Positions 62,841-64,000 of a stretch of DNA of 64,000 bases are shown one piece after another. Every line of letters begins with the position of its first letter. Position 1 is the stretch's first letter. The position numbers were made by a program, and so were the translations under genes. The stretch lies in assembly GCA_024235755.1 (NCBI GenBank), contig JACKLV010000002.1, forward strand, positions 62,001-126,000. The letters are read 5' to 3'. Source of the DNA: Burkholderiales bacterium. Lineage in GTDB: Bacteria > Pseudomonadota > Gammaproteobacteria > Burkholderiales > Nitrosomonadaceae. The notes under the pieces are model-generated. The model saw only the letters and a list, made by a program, of their open reading frames with translations, had not been told where the DNA came from and did not search any database.

Positions 62841-64000
62841 ATGCAGCGAATACGTAACTTCTCTATTATTGCCCATATCGATCATGGCAAATCGACACTT
62901 GCGGATCGTCTTATTCAATATTGTGGTGGTTTGTCGGAACGTGAGATGGAGGATCAGGTTCTTGACTCCATGGATTTGGAGCGGGAAAGAGGCATCACTA
63001 TCAAGGCGCAGACCGTTGCTTTGCAGTATAAAGCCAGGGATGGAGAGACTTATCTGCTCAATTTGATTGATACGCCCGGGCATGTCGATTTTTCATATGA
63101 GGTTTCACGATCTCTAGCAGCTTGTGAGGGTGCTTTACTGGTAGTCGATGCCTCACAAGGCGTGGAAGCACAGACGGTCGCTAACTGCTATACAGCAATT
63201 GAGCAGGGTGTAGAAGTTGTGCCTGTTCTGAATAAAATTGATTTGCCTGCGGCTGACCCTGAAAGGGTGATTGAAAATATTGAGGATGTGATCGGTATTG
63301 ATGCGCAAAATGCTTTGCGGGTCAGTGCTAAAACGGGTATCGGCATAGAAGAGGTTTTAGAGGCTGTTGTGAATCGGATTCCAGCGCCTGTTGGTGATCC
63401 GGGCGCTCCACTAAAAGCGCTGATCGTCGATTCCTGGTTTGATAATTACGTTGGCGTCGTCATTCTGGTTCGTATCATTGACGGTACGCTTAGGCCCGGA
63501 GACAAAATTTTACTGATGGCCAGTAAGGTAACGCATTTTTGCGAGCAAGTAGGTGTGTTTATACCTAAATCGTTGAACCGGGATGTATTGAGTGCGGGTG
63601 AGGTCGGTTTTGTAATTTCTGGCATAAAAGAACTCGATGTCGCCAAAGTAGGCGATACCGTTACACTGGTTAAGAATCCAGCGGAAAAACCTTTGCAGGG
63701 TTTTAAAGAAATCAAGCCACAGGTCTTTGCCGGATTATATCCGGTGGAGTCTAACCAGTATGACGCGTTACGGTCAGCTCTGGAAAAGCTCAGGCTCAAC
63801 GATTCCTCATTGCAGTTTGAACCGGAAACCTCTCAGGCGTTGGGATTCGGATTCCGCTGTGGGTTTCTGGGGTTATTGCATATGGACATTGTGCAAGAAC
63901 GCCTTGAAAGGGAATATGATATGGATTTGATTACGACAGCACCTACGGTTGTCTATCAAATTCTGATGCGCGATGGAACGGTAGTCGAAATCGATAATCC
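62841..64000 (+). CDS. lepA: Elongation factor 4 (LepA), 5' part
   Basis: A translational GTPase that acts on stalled or translocated ribosomes. The gene runs off the window; about 386 residues are seen. G1 is AHIDHGKS (11-18), G3 is DTPGH (77-81) and NKID is near 131. The domain II region with DGTLRPGDKILLMAS follows. The gene is incomplete only because of the window edge. Confidence 0.97.
   Translation, partial: MQRIRNFSIIAHIDHGKSTLADRLIQYCGGLSEREMEDQVLDSMDLERERGITIKAQTVALQYKARDGETYLLNLIDTPGHVDFSYEVSRSLAACEGALLVVDASQGVEAQTVANCYTAIEQGVEVVPVLNKIDLPAADPERVIENIEDVIGIDAQNALRVSAKTGIGIEEVLEAVVNRIPAPVGDPGAPLKALIVDSWFDNYVGVVILVRIIDGTLRPGDKILLMASKVTHFCEQVGVFIPKSLNRDVLSAGEVGFVISGIKELDVAKVGDTVTLVKNPAEKPLQGFKEIKPQVFAGLYPVESNQYDALRSALEKLRLNDSSLQFEPETSQALGFGFRCGFLGLLHMDIVQERLEREYDMDLITTAPTVVYQILMRDGTVVEIDN

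Noticed and set aside
1..64000. tRNA, rRNA, CRISPR arrays, insertion sequences or prophage genes
   Set aside because: None was seen in reading; gene order is continuous and housekeeping throughout. A tRNA scan and IS search would settle this.

Overview
The window looks like a chromosomal housekeeping segment from a betaproteobacterium, most likely Nitrosomonas or a close relative. The reasons are gene order (S10/spc/alpha ribosomal cluster; hisCBHAFIE-hinT-tatABC; ilvBHC-psd-pssA-leuA; hfq-hflX-hflKC-hisZ-purA; rpoE-rseA-rseB-mucD-lepA), a periplasmic di-heme peroxidase of the Nitrosomonas type, and a Mg-type HemB. The genus is an inference from recalled synteny; no search was run. I see no insertion sequence, prophage, CRISPR array, tRNA or rRNA.

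Layout. Positions 1-11516 (+) hold the ribosomal cluster from the 3' end of rplB through rplQ, including secY, infA, rpmJ and rpoA. Positions 11579-15162 (+) hold birA, coaX, engB, an apparently structured non-coding segment, and hemB. Positions 15226-18574 (-) hold a copper chaperone, a CopA-type ATPase and a glycine-zipper-like envelope protein. Positions 18743-25631 (-) are one long operon, hisC-B-H-A-F-I-E, hinT, tatA-B-C. A type IV pilin with a sigma-54-type promoter and glnE follow (-). Positions 29414-38541 (+) carry a nitrilase-family amidase, tldD, ilvB-H-C, psd, pssA and leuA, then a small TlpA-like protein. A lytic transglycosylase and proS lie on the - strand, then rppH, a di-heme cytochrome c peroxidase, hfq, hflX, hflK, hflC, a DUF2065 protein, hisZ, purA, a thioredoxin-fold protein and a methyltransferase on +. 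Positions 51823-57760 (-) carry 6S RNA, zapA, a ZapB-like coiled coil, a CDGSH protein, zipA and smc. The right end (+) has queF, rpoE-rseA-rseB, mucD, a glutaredoxin-like protein and the 5' part of lepA.

How the genes work together. The left part supplies ribosome, translocon and RNA polymerase parts. The middle makes histidine (seven pathway genes plus the distant HisZ subunit), branched-chain amino acids (ilvBHC, leuA) and phosphatidylethanolamine (pssA, psd). The envelope theme recurs: Sec and Tat translocases, HflKC, the sigma-E stress circuit with MucD, ZipA/ZapA division proteins and a periplasmic peroxidase.

No wholly new multi-gene system stands out. The most unusual material is non-coding: a multi-hairpin segment between engB and hemB, two tandem terminators just before the peroxidase start codon, a leucine-rich mini-ORF with a hairpin in front of leuA, a long-range inverted repeat before mucD, and a sigma-54 promoter on an orphan pilin. 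One protein oddity is a changed ATP/biotin loop in BirA.
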